DNA of 64,000 bases from Cacajao melanocephalus (taxonomy: Eukaryota > Chordata > Mammalia > Primates > Pitheciidae): positions 1-64,000 of the forward strand of contig CAUYLG010059273.1 of NCBI GenBank assembly GCA_963573385.1, given 5' to 3'. Made by a program: the position numbers and the translations under genes. Positions 36,006-50,089 of this stretch are shown piece by piece. A model generated the notes under the pieces. It did no database searches, had not been told where the DNA came from, and worked only from the letters and a program-made list of their open reading frames with translations. Position 1 is the first letter of the stretch, and the number at the start of each line of letters is the position of its first letter.

Positions 36006-36925
36006 AGTAGTCAGCATGTTTTTTCTAATTAAATAACAATTTTGTTCTTACTTGATGCAAGCACCAGCTTAAAGACCTCTTTATGTACTACAGCTTGAAA
36101 TATGTGGACTGAAAATGCACAGAATTGGCTTACAACCTTACCAATTTTATTCCTTCTAGCCAATTTGAATTTCAGTCTGATGAAACCATTTCTGATTAGG
36201 GCCATTCAGTTCCCCATATGGTCACAAAAAAATCTCCTATTTCTCAACCCTTAGGGGTAACTTAGGCTGCCTATTGATTGAATGTTTACAAAAATTGGTT
36301 CACCCTTTGTTTCTATAAATGGCACTTAAAAATCTTGATTAAATCTGATCTGAGACTCTGAGCAACAAAATAAAATTAAAACAATAAAGTAGGTTGTAAA
36401 ATATCTTATGTAAACATCAAGGAACTGTCTGAAGATGTACTGGACAGGAATCTTATACCTAATTTTGTTTACTCCTCTTTGAAAAAGCTATCTAACTGAC
36501 TTATCTCTGGGTAAATTAAGCAATTAATTCATTCAAATGGAGATTTTGCTCCCCAAATTCTCACTCCTTTCTGTCCTCTGTATGTAGGAATGAATGCTGC
36601 TTTCCTCTTTTACTTTTTCATTCTTTTAATTATGTGAACAAAATATATGTCATTCATAGGCCTAGATTACAGATTTATTTTTTATCATACAAAGGAAAAT
36701 AGATGGAGAAATAGACATTTTAATTTAAAGAGTATTCAGAGACGTATTTCTAACATCAGCATGATAGGGTAGGCTTTTATGTGATTGGGTTGGAATTTAG
36801 AGCAATTCCAAAGCATGCATTTAAGAACCTTAAGGACAGTCTGCCTTTATTGCAACTGTAGCTTGTTCCCAATTCTGGAATGGTGACAGGGGAAGCCTAC
36901 TATTATTAAAGTGCCTTTGTATTGC
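36006..36925. other. Gene-free unique DNA
   Basis: No gene or repeat recognised. Confidence 0.5.
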
Positions 36926-37265
36926 TGTTTTAGTCAGTTTGGGTTTAAGCAACAGAAGTTTATTTCTCATAGTTCTGGAGGCAGGGAGGCTGAAAGTCCA
37001 AGATCAGAGTGCCAGCATAATTGAATTCTGGCAAAGGTCTTTTTCTGGTTACAGACTGCAGACTTCTTGTTGTATCTTTGGCAGAAAGAGAGTGCAAGCT
37101 CTCTCTGTAGTCCCTTTTATAAGAGTACTGAGCTACCAGGAGGGCTCCATGCTCATGTCCTAATTACCTCCCAAAGTCCTTACCTCTTAATATATTACAT
37201 TAGGAGGTAGAATTTATATGTATTTACATTTTGGAGGGGTCACAGATATTCAGTTCATTGCAATT
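36926..37265 (-). repeat. MLT1 (MaLR) LTR
   Basis: Antisense MLT1-type LTR: 'gttttagtcagtttggg' at the terminus, 'aagtttatttctcatagttc', 'tggaggcagggaggctg', 'cttttataagagtactg', 'cctaattacctcccaaag' and a 'cagttcattgca' end. The usual block after the first 20 bp (encoding the '...actgggtggc' stretch) is missing. No internal region attached. Confidence 0.78.
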
Positions 37266-37519
37266 GCTGTCTTAGAAAGCAGCAAATTATTTAAAACAAA
37301 AATGATTATTTCATGTAATGGCTTGCTGGATGTTTATCTTTAGAAATATTTCACATTGCTTAAATTTATTTTATTTTTCACTCTATAACTAGAAAAACAC
37401 AGAGAGGAAGTAAGAGAGAACCTGCCCTATGCATGCCCAGTTGGCACACCAGAGTGAAAGTGTTCCTGTATAGGCACCAATTGCTTAGAGTAAATAGACA
37501 TAGTGACATGTGTATTTAA
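37266..37519. other. Unique DNA
   Basis: Nothing recognised. Confidence 0.4.
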
Positions 37520-37610
37520 ATAATTGTTTTTTAAATATCTCCTATGTGCATACCCCTGTGCCATGTGTCTGCTGCTGGGCAATGATATGAAAATGAATTA
37601 CCTAAACTTA
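37520..37610 (-). repeat. L2 or MIR 3' end fragment
   Basis: 'atctcctatgtgcatacccc', 'tgtgccatgtgtctgctgct' and 'atgaaaatgaatta' resemble the reverse complement of the shared L2/MIR 3' end. Short and weak. Confidence 0.4.
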
Positions 37611-38019
37611 TCTTCAATGAACCACTATTCCAAAAGGACAGCTAGATCTATAGCCCTGTCTTCTCAGGAATTTCATGACAACGTTCTCTTCTGATTTTCC
37701 TCCTTCTTCTGCGACCATAACTTCACTGCTTCTTAGAAAATGTCTCCTTCTTTATTTCAAAATTAAATGTATAGTTACTCAAGACACATAAAATATCTCT
37801 CAATATATAGCTTCTCCACTAATAATCTTCATTATTCTGGATTCATTTACTGCATAAATGAGAACATTCAAAAATTCATCTCTCTGGAACAGATCTATTT
37901 TGCAAACAACAAATCTGTGTAGACAACTAGGTTGTGCAAATTGAACACATATAAAAAGAAACACATGATGTTCTCAAGCAAACCTAGCCTTTTTCCAGTA
38001 TTCTCTATCTTTGTGAATG
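37611..38019. other. Gene-free unique DNA
   Basis: Nothing recognised. Confidence 0.45.
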
Positions 38020-38630
38020 GGATCGCCACAAACATCCAGCAGTCATATTCAAAACTTCCTATTTATTCACTCTCATGCCAGCGTCACTGCCAACTCAGCA
38101 ACTAGTCCCCCAAATATTTACTGAATCAAACTACTTCACTCTATGTTGATGTCATTCAAACTATTGTTCCAGGTACTCCCTATTTTATTCAGATGGTGTA
38201 ATCACCTACTATCTTATCTACCCCTAGCATATCCTCTACGTCCGCCCTTGTAAGTACACCTTATAATACTACCTTTTTTCCTTTGTACCACTTCTCTCTA
38301 CCTGAAATTCTATTATTACATCACATTATAACCTGTATTCATTTATTGTTACTAAAATGTTCACTCAGTGAGGGCAGGGTTTTCTGTTGTGTTAATCACA
38401 GATTTATCCTGCGTATCTAGAGCACTCACTGATGTATAATATCTACTCAATGCATACTTGTCAAAGTATCTGTCTCCTTTATTAGAATTTCACCTTTATA
38501 AGGCTGGACTCTTGACAGCCTAGTTCCTCCTTATATTACCAATAACTACAAGAGTGCTTATTACTTACAAAAATCTCAATTATGTTTGTTGATGACTAAA
38601 TGAATGTATAAATAAATGTACTCTATTTAC
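38020..38630 (+). repeat. L2 LINE 3' fragments
   Basis: Two L2-like 3' ends in sense: around 38365-38465 ('cactcagtgagggcagg', 'ctagagcactcactgatg', 'tactcaatgcatacttg') and again around 38560-38615 ending 'tgatgactaaatgaatgt', as in L2 tails of TGAATG-type repeats. The second may be a separate insertion. Confidence 0.52.
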
Positions 38631-38689
38631 TTCCAAAGAGTGTTCTACTTTACTTTCAGAATGATATTTTGAAAACATAAAACAGACCT

Positions 38690-39230
38690 TATTAAACAGA
38701 TCAAACTGCTACCCATCTGCCCCACTCGCATTACATATACACTTAACATTCCCTTTGCTCTAAGAAAACTCTTTATCATAAGCATCGATAGTCTGGCCTC
38801 TTCACACTTTCCAGGCTTATCTCTGCCTCACTGTCTATTTCATCCACTGCAGTCTGTTTTTCATGACCTGATACTCACCATATTCCTGCCTGGAATATGG
38901 TACATATTTTCTTTTTGCCTGATATGGCCCTTCCTCCTCCTCCTCCTCCTCTTCTTCTAAGCTTTTCCAATTACATGTTACTTCCTCAGGTAAGTCTTAC
39001 CTGGCTTTCCTGGCTAGGAAAATTCTAAGTTCTTATAGCACTTCTCTTTCATTGCACTTATATGATATTACATTTATTCTATGATTCATTCATTAATGTC
39101 TGCCTTCCTCTATAAAATTGTAAGCTATATTAGGGCAATTCCTTGCCTACTTTTGCTCAAAAGTGTATGTCCACTAATTAGCATGAAGGCTGGCACATAG
39201 TTGAGAATCAAAAATGTATGTTAAATGGAA
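38690..39230 (+). repeat. L2 LINE 3' region
   Basis: Good block order for sense L2: 'atagtctggcctcttcac', 'caggcttatctctgcctcac', 'attcctgcctggaatatg', 'acttcctcaggtaagtc', then the 'ttgtaagctatattagggc' and 'ggctggcacatagttgag' 3' end. A (TCC)n tract at 38929-38958 sits inside. Confidence 0.72.
38929..38958 (+). repeat. (TCC)n microsatellite
   Basis: Eight or so TCC/TTC triplets inside the L2 fragment. Confidence 0.9.
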
Positions 39231-39663
39231 GGATTTGAACAGATGAATATGGAATCCCATGAAAAGTGTGATATAGTACACACATAAATAAAGTACATAG
39301 AGGAATGCTTGGCAGGACTAACTCTGGGTGAGTTTCTATTTAAGACTTAGTTGCATATTGCAGGATCTCAGAGTCTCAGCAGGAAACATATCACACTGAA
39401 ATTCAGGTAATTAGACAGTTTGCTTACTCATATAAGTTTGGGCAGGGATTAATAAAACTAACAAGGGATTAGTTAGAAACTAACAAGTGCAGATGGCTCT
39501 GAGGCCTAGAAATGGAAGGATGGAGTGACTACAGATCCCAGAGAAGCTAGCGGAATGGAGAGGGCCACTTAACCAGAGCTGGCCTGCAGCAGAGGAACTT
39601 GTTAGGTCATGGCTAATCTGCAGACAAGGGGCTAAGGGAAGGACTACCCTGTGTTTTACTCTC
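39231..39663. other. Gene-free unique DNA
   Basis: Nothing recognised. Confidence 0.45.
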
Positions 39664-40197
39664 TGTATTAGTTTCCTAGTAATGCTGTAACAAATATTCA
39701 CAAAGTTAGTGGCTGACAGCAACACACACTTATTACTTTACAGTTCTTGATGGTCAAAACTCCCCCATGGGTCTCATTGGGCTAAAAGTCAAGGTGTCTC
39801 GGGGCTGTGCTCTTTCTGGAGACTCCAGGAGCCAATCTGTTTCCTTGCCTTTTCCAGCTTCTAGAGGACAGCTGCATTGTTTGGTTTATGCTCCCTTCCT
39901 CCACCTCTGAAGCCAGAAGTGTAGCATCATCATGTCTCTCCCTGACTGGGACTTCTGCTTCCGTCCTCACAACATCCACTGTCTCTCTGACTCTGACCCT
40001 CCTGCCTCCCTGTTGTAAGGAAACTTGTGATTAGATTGTGGCCACTGTGTAATGCAGAATAATTTTTCCATATCAAAAACCTTAACTTAATCATAGCCGC
40101 AAAGTCCTCTTTGCCGTGTAAGGTAACATATTCATATATTCTGAGTATTTGAATGTGGGCATTTTTGAGGGAGCACCATTCAGATTATCATATTTTC
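39664..40197 (-). repeat. MLT1 (MaLR) LTR, near complete
   Basis: Antisense MLT1C/D-like LTR of about 530 bp. It starts 'tgtattagtttcctagtaat' and contains 'aagtcaaggtgtctcggggc', 'ccttgccttttccagcttc', 'tgactctgaccctcctgcct' and 'tgtaaggtaacatattcat'. An internal stretch near 39950 repeats the 'ctctctgac' motif. The 75-codon plus-strand frame inside is antisense and has no known domain. Confidence 0.8.
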
Positions 40198-42170
40198 CCT
40201 CCACTATTCTCCTGCCAGTGACTACTATTGGCCCAACTCAAGGGGAAGCCATGGGGTAAAGAAAACCATTTGTGTCGTCTATATCAATCAGTCTTCCAGG
40301 GTACATGTTTGATAGAATTGGAAGGATTTGGATTTGGAAGGAGAAGTGGACTATATGTAGAGAAGCCCATATATAGGAATTAATATTATTACTAGGCTGT
40401 GTATTGGTTCTGTCCTACCCATTTTATAATCTGAACAGATCCTTTCATTTATAACTTTGATTATTTTAATAGTATATATATATATATATAAAACTATATA
40501 TTTTTAGAATTAAAAATTTGATTTTAAAAATTAAAACTGTGATATTGTATAGGAATGCCCATATTTGATTTGATTTATTGCAGTGTTATTTTTCAAATAA
40601 AAATTTCTTAGATCCAGAAAAAATGGGGAAAAAAGTTAATTCATTACACTTTCCTTTGATTTTAAATGTTTTAAAATACATAATAATTTACATAGTTTGA
40701 AGGAAATATGGTGACTATAAATTTGATGTATTAGACAGAGGTTTTGATTCTTCCCATGTGAAATAATTTCAATTATGTCATTGAATTCTAAAGAATTATT
40801 TTAAATTTAAATGAATATGTTTCTTCTTAGGTGAAAAATTCTTAGACCAAGTATAATGTCTTCAAATATTTAAGACTGCAAACCCAAGAAATATATAAAA
40901 TGTCAGAATTTAAACCACTAGGGAAACCATTTTAAAAGAATATTTCAGAAAAGTATAAAAGAGAATAAAAGGATTTCCTAATTTGAGATTGAAAAGTGAA
41001 AGACTCATCTTGAAACTTAAAGCAATGATTAACTAAACGGCCAAAGTGACACTTGTAAACATTTAAGTATTGACCAGTAGAATGTTGTTTAATTCAGCTT
41101 CTTTTTACAATCTGGCTTCTCTGTTATGAGGGACTCTTGGTTTATATGTTAATAGCTGTTATCTTATGAATTGTGGCTCAACCTCTTGAGAATGTTTGTG
41201 AAATGTGTTATTGTGGTTATGAGTCATTCTAGTTACTGCCAATATCTCTTCATTTTCGGGAGTTAGAGGAAGATGACTCAGTTAAGCCAACATAATTGAT
41301 GTAGCACATTGGTGAGGACTTCTTATTATGTGCAGCTGTTCTTGAACATTGTCTTTCTTGGAGTACTGGCTCTCATTTTTTGGACATATTATCTTAGAAT
41401 ACAGAGGTCTTCCATAGAAATGCTTGTTAACTTGAAATTGTTTCTAGGAAGTTGACATAAATCAGCCATAGATATTAAAACATTTAAAAGTATCTGATTC
41501 TATAAGTAGCCTTGCTGGTGCAATCAGAAATCAGTTTATTCTATTAACATTTCTATAAGTCATGCATGACACTCATGATAAATTATATCTGGGAATTGCT
41601 AGGATATATTTTGCTTCCAGAGATTCAGTTAGTCTTTTAATTCTTCTTCCATATGCTAAACCTTCTTTTGATGTCTAGAGGCTTGGTAAATAACAATTAA
41701 CGCTGTCTTCCACACTTTGGATTTGGAAAGTTACCCATCACTCACTCAAGAAAATTGAAATGTTCGTTTTTCTATATTTATTTCTAAATAGGTTCTAATT
41801 CATTAATTTTATACTATTATATCTCAGAGTGGTAATGAGGGGGCAACATAATAATATCGACCTATTAATTGAAAGCTGCTATATAGAAAGACAAATCCAT
41901 CTGGTATTATTTCATATCAAACAATTATTCAATATTATTATAACCATTGCAAGGTGAAGGCAGAAATAATTTATTCTTCTCTGATGGGGTATTACTTGTT
42001 CAAAGAACTGAAGAAATCTAGCATGGTGATGGGCAGAGTTTTAAGAGAAGGGAAGCCTGGCTCTTGAGCAGACCAGTCACCACATACATATACCAGAAAA
42101 ATTATATATGTATCAGAGAACACATCAGAATGGGCCTGTGTGTTACGAAAGACATTTCAGGTAAAGCCAC
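40198..42170. other. Gene-free AT-rich DNA
   Basis: About 2 kb of low-GC DNA with a (TA)9 tract at 40473-40490. No gene, and no repeat that I can name. Confidence 0.5.
40473..40490. repeat. (TA)9 microsatellite
   Basis: Nine perfect TA units in AT-rich surroundings. Confidence 0.92.
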
Positions 42171-42325
42171 TGGGAGTCTGTGTGACTAGTGACAAGTTGT
42201 TTACCCCACAGCATTTTTATATAAAAGATGGGGATAATAATACTGACTGCCTCATTGGATACTTGTAAGAATGGAATGATTTTATACATACATTAAAAAT
42301 CATAAGTACTAGACAGATGTCAAGT
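42171..42325 (+). repeat. MIR SINE
   Basis: Sense MIR 3' half: 'tgactagtgacaagttg', then 'aaagatggggataataatac', 'gactgcctcattggatac' and 'gaatgattttatacatac', in MIR order. The tRNA-like head is missing. Confidence 0.75.
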
Positions 42326-45300
42326 TTACTGTTGAAAATTTTAAAGCAGAAAAATGGTATCATATATAAAATGTCATCTAGAGTCCATGTCTTCTTTTAA
42401 TGGTATGTTTGGAATTTCCTGTATCATTATGGCATTTTACTGGTTTTCTTACAGTAATAAGGCAAACAAAAGAATTGCCTAATCACCAGGAAGTTCATTA
42501 AGGATGGTTTAATTGAAATTAAATTTCAGGCCACTTAATTAATATCACTCAGCCTTTCCACTTTAAGGATAATTTATCATGGTTTTCCATAGTCTGTCTT
42601 TGGACAGCTACCATAAACATAGCTTGATCAGCTCAATATTCTGTATAAATCTAACAGAAACCAGAGGCTCTCTTGCTGTATCTGTTTCCTGAAGAGAACA
42701 GTTCATGCCAAGTTTCTGTGGCAAAGGTCAGTACTTAATAGATACTGTGGTACAACTTAATAACCTTATAAAATTCTGGATGTTAAACCACAACTTGGAA
42801 TCACAGCCTTGCTCTCATGCACATAGATTTTGGTGCATAAACAGATTTCTTAAGCATTTTCACTTCCATGATTTCAAATGTATGTAATATTTTTTAAATG
42901 TATATTTTTGTATTATTTTTGCCAATGCCATCCTTGTTTCTTTTAGTTACAGATTTTTTCAAGGTAAAATTAGAAGACAGGTAATTGTAAAGTAACTATG
43001 TTACTGAATAATGAAGCACAACTTTTAGTGCTTTTCAAAATAATGTGGGAATAAGAATCATGACACACTTGCTTCAGGCACTGCAAAGATTTCCCTTCCA
43101 TTTCATTGCCTCCTCTCACATCCTTTCTCCTCCTCTCCCCTCCTCTTCCCTTCCCTTTCCTTACTCTTTCTCTCTTTCTCGCTCAATATAAAATCATCTC
43201 TGTAGGCAAAATTCTGGTATTTATTTCCATTAAGATGCTGAATGTTTTCCAAATCATTTTCCATCCAAAATTATACATGAATAATTAAAAAACAATATAA
43301 TGTATCAACATGTAAAACATTTCACCTGAAAACGTATTTGGAACTTTCACATAGCATTTTTACTCATAAATTAGGTGTCATACATTGAGATGAATTCATG
43401 TTTATGTATATATGCTAATTAGGGCAATAAGAGGATTTTTAAGATTCCACTCTACCAGTTTGCTCTTATATTTAAGTGCAAAAAAAAAAGAAGAGCACTT
43501 TTTGTCTGAGTGTAGCATTGGAATTTGAATTGAGGTTGTGGACAGTATGGCTACTGCAGTGTGGTTGCTATAGGCGCTCCGCTGATTTCATATGTATGGG
43601 TTGAATAGACTGCGCTTTTGAATGGCACCTAAGTAAATTTAACTACAGCTTTGAAGTAAATAAAAGGAAATGATCCAGCCCAACGAGAGTTTTCATAATG
43701 TTCTTAAACCGTGGACTGCAAAGATCCTGGGCAATTTTCTAGTCCTAACTCTATATGACAGATGGATACAAAGAGCCAGAAAGGTAACATTGACAGCCAT
43801 CGTTCCTGGAGACTGGAACCCCACCTCAGATGGAAGGAAGGCACATCCCTAGGCTTCTGCCAAGTCCAGATGGTCTTTACTCCTTTCTCTTTGATGCTCT
43901 TTACTTTCAGCTTTAAAAATAATATTCATAAAAGTAATATGTGCATTTCTATAAAGACAATAGGTTATTTCTTTTTCGCTCTGCCTGTTCTAATGGCCTG
44001 TCTTGGTACCTTTCCAGCTACTAAGGGGAAAGTAATAAAACTCAAATACTTTCTAGCTGTCCAGCTTATCACTCTTCAACTTCCTCATGTTATACCCATC
44101 ATTTTATAATACATACTTAGAGAAGACTTTCATTTGATAGGACTTAAAGCCATACTAATAATATTAGGCACTGTCCTATTTTTGACTTAGAATAATTTCC
44201 CCATTTCCATTTCTCTAGTTAACTTCCTTTTATAGTCAAAGAAATAAAAAAGTGTACATTGTTTCCTTTCCAACATTAGGAACATAAACCAACTAACCAA
44301 TGTTTTACTAAGAACCAGAAAAAAATATTAACTATTCTGGAAATGGTAGATGGAACTTGATTCAGGAGGGCAACTTTTATGCCATGGGGATAAGAAGTGA
44401 AAATGTTAAAAATAAAAGGTAATATATCCTAAATGTTGAATATCTGTGAAGCCACATCAATCTGCTTTTTTATGCATAATATAAAACTAATATACTGATG
44501 AAGAGACTGAATCTTCACAGTTTGAGTTCATGAGAATACATTCATTATGACGTTTAATTTTTTAAATCTCAGACAAAATGTTATGTAATATAAATATATA
44601 CTGTGGTCTCTTGAATTCTGGGCCATATAGAAATTTCTACAATATCCAGAAGAGGTGAAAAGATGAAGAAGAAACAGAGTTCAGTGAGTGTAGTGTTTAT
44701 CCAATTCCAACTTCAAGACCTATGTATCTGAGCACGTGTGCAGTGAGAGAGGAGCTGGGACATTGAGACTCAGAACAGCCCTGACCTTGGAGAAAACTGT
44801 GAGCTCTTAATGTGGGTCATGCACCAGGATGTGTGGAGAGCAGCCCTGAGGTTGAGGACTGGAAAACGAACCCAGGCCCTTCTTGCAAACGAAGGAAGGC
44901 CACCTTAAGAGATCTAGATCTTTTTTCCCCAAAATAGTTATCCCTGCTTTTCTTCATTTATTTTTCAGTTTATAGAAGTATATCCTTAATTTTTTTTTTC
45001 AAAAACAATACCCAGGAAAGAAAATTGTGATGAAAGTTCTCATCTCCCATTCCTCTGGAAAACAGTATTTTATCTTGTTTATTATAGACCTCGCCTTTTC
45101 TGATGATGATCTACTTCAAGTGTCTGGTGGTTTTTGGCTGTTTATTCATGTGTATGAATGAAGAATTAAGTAGATTCATGGGTCTTTTCTGCTGTGATTG
45201 GCTTCTTCTCTGATAGTCAACACTCTTTCTAGATTGGCAGGGTATGTTGACTGCAAGGTTTCAGGTAAAGCCTTTGGTTCTCTTAGTGTGCAAACCACAA

Positions 45301-45779
45301 CAGGGTCTCATCTCACATGCTCTGTTGTAGTGTGACTTTTTCAGGCTGGGTCCCCTGTGAAACAGATACCAAGATTAGAGGTGCAAGACATTAATTGGAG
45401 AAAACACCCATTAAAGGAACAGGGGAGAAAGGAAAATAAGGTGCAGAGAGCTTTCTGACCATGAGGCAAGCCTGACCTCTGTGAAGACAGGGAAGGAAGG
45501 AAGGCAGAATAGGTGATCTCAGATGACAGCATGGTTCCTAGGCTCTTGGGGCGCCCTTAGGACAAAGTAGCATGATACAGGACTTCTGCATCTTGTAAGA
45601 TGAGCCTGCCTCAGTTATCCTGCCACTCTCAGTCACTGGCTGAGAGAGCAGAAAGTGTGGTCTTTGAGTGTATTCTGGAGGTAGAGTCAGAGTGCAACAG
45701 CTGGAGATGCCAACCAATCACTCTTCCTGTTACTGAATAGCTGAGTAATTCACTTCATGGTTTCTGCACATGCCCCCAT
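42326..45779. other. Gene-free unique DNA
   Basis: About 3.4 kb with no recognisable gene. Contains a pyrimidine-rich tract at 43106-43182 and an A9 run near 43481. Open frames at 43670-43852 and 43762-44109 (115 codons) lack any domain I know, have no start or splice context and are taken as chance. 45330-45700 has somewhat higher GC and could be an unidentified old repeat. Confidence 0.45.
43106..43182 (+). repeat. CT-rich low-complexity tract
   Basis: Almost pure C/T on the plus strand, irregular rather than periodic. Confidence 0.85.
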
Positions 45780-46245
45780 CAAATGTGAAGTTGATTTTCC
45801 CCTCTGCAGTAATCTGTGCTGGGCATGTTACCTGCTTTGGTCAAAAGAACGTAACAGAAATGACTATGTGTAATGTCTGAAACTGAGATCATGCAGTTTC
45901 TTTCTGTGTCATTTGCTCATAAGGCTTATTTTGAGGGGGTGGAAATGAAGTGCTATGAATGATGTCTAAATACCCTGAGATGGCCATGAAGAAACTCACT
46001 TCAGCCGCATAAAGAAGGAAAGTCCACATGAAGAAGGATGGTAATGACAAACATATAGACAAAGCCTTTTTGAATCTTTTTGCCCAGCCCGGTTACTACT
46101 TGAGAGATTGATCCCAGCCAAAACTACATGGAGCAGAAGCACTGCTCAGCCCCAAATCCCAATCCAAAGAATCATAAACAAAATACAATGGTTGTAGTTT
46201 TAATCCTTTAATTTTAGATATACTTGTTATTGTATAGAGGGGCTT
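45780..46245 (+). repeat. Old MLT1-like LTR
   Basis: Sense sequence with MLT1 features: 'ttggtcaaaagaacgtaac' then 'agaaatgactatgtgtaat' (for the usual 'cagaagtgatgctgtg'), a 'cacatgaagaaggatgg' mid-block, 'gttgtagttttaatcc' and an end near 'cttgttattgtatagagg'. High divergence; an MLT1I-K type would fit. Confidence 0.45.
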
Positions 46246-47394
46246 GCCTTAGTATCCCTACCACACTCAGATAGTGGTTGTGAGCAGCCCACAAGAAGCC
46301 TAGCCTTTGCATGAATGTGGCTAATGAAGTTTCCAGGGAGAATACTGGAAAGTTTAACTGACCTCTTTTAATTGTCTATTATAAAGTGAGAGAAATCAAC
46401 CAAAAAAGGAGCTGTTTCATATTCAAGCAGAATTTACAGGAACTATTTTTAACTTAGGACGTGCCAGGTTAGAAAATAAAACTATTTCTTATTCCCAGCT
46501 TCTCCAGCTGGCATAGTCTCCAAATTAGGAAACAGATGCAGAGCCAAAATTAAATCCAAGGTGCTGCCTGTAAAATATGGCTTTAGGGTCAATATTAAGT
46601 CAAAGATCTTCCTGGAAGACCCTTTGTGAAGAAATAGAAAAAAAATAGTTAATGGTATATTGCTTTGATATCTCTGCTTGAATAAAGGGCATCTAAGGAT
46701 AGTAAATGATTTGCCTCATGTCACCCTGATGCTCAAGCTAAAGTAGAGGGGCACATGTCTTTTGTCTAAGGAGTGGGTTCTAATTCAATATATAGAAAAG
46801 ACACATTTCTTTTATAGAAACTGTACTAGTTTGGACTGAAATGGATAAGAGATTTCAAAATGAAGTGAAGCCTATAGGTCCCCAAACTTTCACACACAGG
46901 AAACAAGCTGAGAAAATCACTCAGCTGCAAACATGGGCAATATCTTTTGCAATGTGGTACAGCAACATGGTACAGCTACACTGCCAGGAGACCCACTTCT
47001 GGAAAGCAGAGCTGGACTTTAATCAGTGTACAAAGCAGCAGCGATTGACGACATATGCTAGGTGGATTTCAAAATTGCTGTGGATGACTGACTACTGTGT
47101 AGTTTCCTGTTTTCTTCCATTTTTGAATGAAAGGGGCTATTGCAGTTATTCTGTCTCTGTTTTCCAAATATAGGTTGGGTGTTGGTCAGGAAAAATGTCT
47201 TTTAGTTTTTTATCCATTCATCTCTGAAGCTAAGATGCAATGTTCAAAGAGTAACACCTGAAGAAACTTATTCTCATCTGGAGCCAATTTAGATAGAGAA
47301 ATTCTTGTCCTTAAGCCAAGGTCTGATGTAATAGCATGAAAATTTGGAGGAGGCAGGGAGTGTTGAGTGTGTTTTTCATGAGAGGAAATTTTTG
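46246..47394. other. Gene-free unique DNA
   Basis: The 110-codon open frame at 46841-47173 has no known domain. 46670-46760 may contain a weak MIR remnant. Otherwise nothing recognised. Confidence 0.4.
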
Positions 47395-47935
47395 TGGACT
47401 GAGGGCAGAAGGTGTGTTTCCAAAATTGATCTCCAAAATACTTGTTATCCCAAATGCTATTTCGTAGTGTGATTTTACCTTGACCTCATTAATTATGAAG
47501 TCTATTTCCTCTCTGCTGGAATCTGGGCTTTTTTTGGTATCTGTTTTTCCAATAGAATATAGCAGAAGTGACTGTATGAAACTTCCCAGTCTGGGCCTTA
47601 AAAAGTCTATGGCCTCTGCCTTTAGCACTTGGAAGCCAATGGTCTTGTGAAAAGAGCCCCTGTTTCAAGACCATCATGCTATGGAGAAGCCCAAGCTAGC
47701 CATGTAGAGAGAGGGCTGCCACGTGGAGGTGCACTGAGGAAGCAATGCGAGTGAAGCTTTCTCAGACCTTCTAGTCCAGCCTAGCCGCAAGCCAACTGCA
47801 GCTGACTGAATAACCATTGTGCAGCAGAATACTCTCACTGCCCGCAGTCCTGGTGCGTATATTTATAAGCTAAACTGCTAACTTTTGGAACATTTTATCA
47901 TGCAGCAATAGATAACTGAAATAGGTACAACTCTC
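47395..47935 (+). repeat. MLT1 (MaLR) LTR
   Basis: Sense MLT1F-H-like LTR. Seen in order: 'gcagaagtgactgtatgaaa', 'cccagtctgggccttaaaaa', 'agagcccctgtttcaagacc', 'gccaactgcagctgactg' and the terminal block 'catgcagcaatagataactg'. A minus-strand open frame at 47311-47628 is a shadow. Confidence 0.68.
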
Positions 47936-49039
<1,104 letters not shown>

Positions 49040-49203
49040 TGAGTATGACTTCCTTAACCAGACAAGATGAGATGAATTTTCATGCCCAGGGAAAAGCAGG
49101 AATTAAGATCTGAAAGAACCAACAATGGTACCAGACAGTCTCCTAGCATGTCTGGGGTGCTGTATATGTGGAGGGATGAAGTGACCTTTCTGGCTCCAAA
49201 TGT

Positions 49204-49262
49204 AGTAGAAATAATAGTAAAATATATATAATTTATAAGGATATATATATATATAAATATTA
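49204..49262. repeat. AT-rich low-complexity tract
   Basis: Two runs of TA units with an interruption. Confidence 0.85.
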
Positions 49263-49686
49263 CTTTTTTGTTGATACTGGGAAATTTCTTAAACAGTAGT
49301 GATAAAATATGAGAAGAAAGTAATGATGAAATTATTTGACTTGGCAATTGTTAGGAAGTGAAAGATGAGAAATAGAGGAAAATCAAAGACAATTTTCAGA
49401 TTCTTAGCTTGAGGACTCCTATTTGGCTGTTTCCAATGAAAGTAGGTGGAAACAAACAACTATTTAAAAAAAAAAAAAACCTACCTCAGAGCTTTTCAGT
49501 TGAGACAGTTTATATATAATGTAATTACAGGGAAACTGTGGCAAAGGATCTTTCTGCAGGTCAGATGCCCACTTCTCTCTTCCACAGCTGTGATCACGTG
49601 ACCTAGATTGTGAAACTGAGCTGCCACTTAGTCTGATTCATTAAACAGTGTCCTAAACATAGACACTAAAGTAGTAACATGAAATC

Positions 49687-49721
49687 TTGGCAAATGGCTG
49701 TTAATGGAGATCTGAAAACCC
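49687..49721 (+). repeat. 35-bp direct repeat, copy 1
   Basis: Matches 50055-50089 with two differences. Starts 'ttggcaaatggctgttaatg'. Confidence 0.9.
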
Positions 49722-50054
49722 ATTATCTGGTAACTTATCCATATATTTTTTTGCTGATAAAAATAGATTATTCAGACCATAGGTAGCCCTTAATAGCATT
49801 TGAAAGAGCACACTGAAATAGCTCATTTCTAGTGAAAATGCAATGAAATTCTTTCAGCCTCAATCCCAAGAAAATAAGAAAAAATGGTTGTGATATTTCA
49901 AATCAAAACTAATTTATTAACCTTTATGGACAATTTTGAAAACTTTATTCCAAACAGTACCTGAATTATCTGAAAAGTAATCCCATTGGATTCACAATCT
50001 TAACAAGAATTCTGTCCTGGTTATTGTTTCTGCATCTTTATGGCCAAATACTAT

Positions 50055-50089
50055 TTGGCAAATGGCTGTTAATGAAGATCTAAAAACCC
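50055..50089 (+). repeat. 35-bp direct repeat, copy 2
   Basis: Second copy, 368 bp downstream of the first. Flanks on both sides are unrelated to those of copy 1. Confidence 0.9.

Noticed and set aside
43762..44109. 115-codon open frame in unique DNA
   Set aside because: No known domain, no start or splice context, AT-driven composition; cannot be told from chance without conservation data.
46841..47173. 110-codon open frame in unique DNA
   Set aside because: No domain recognised; the neighbouring sequence is MaLR/MIR debris. A cross-species dN/dS test would be needed to support it.
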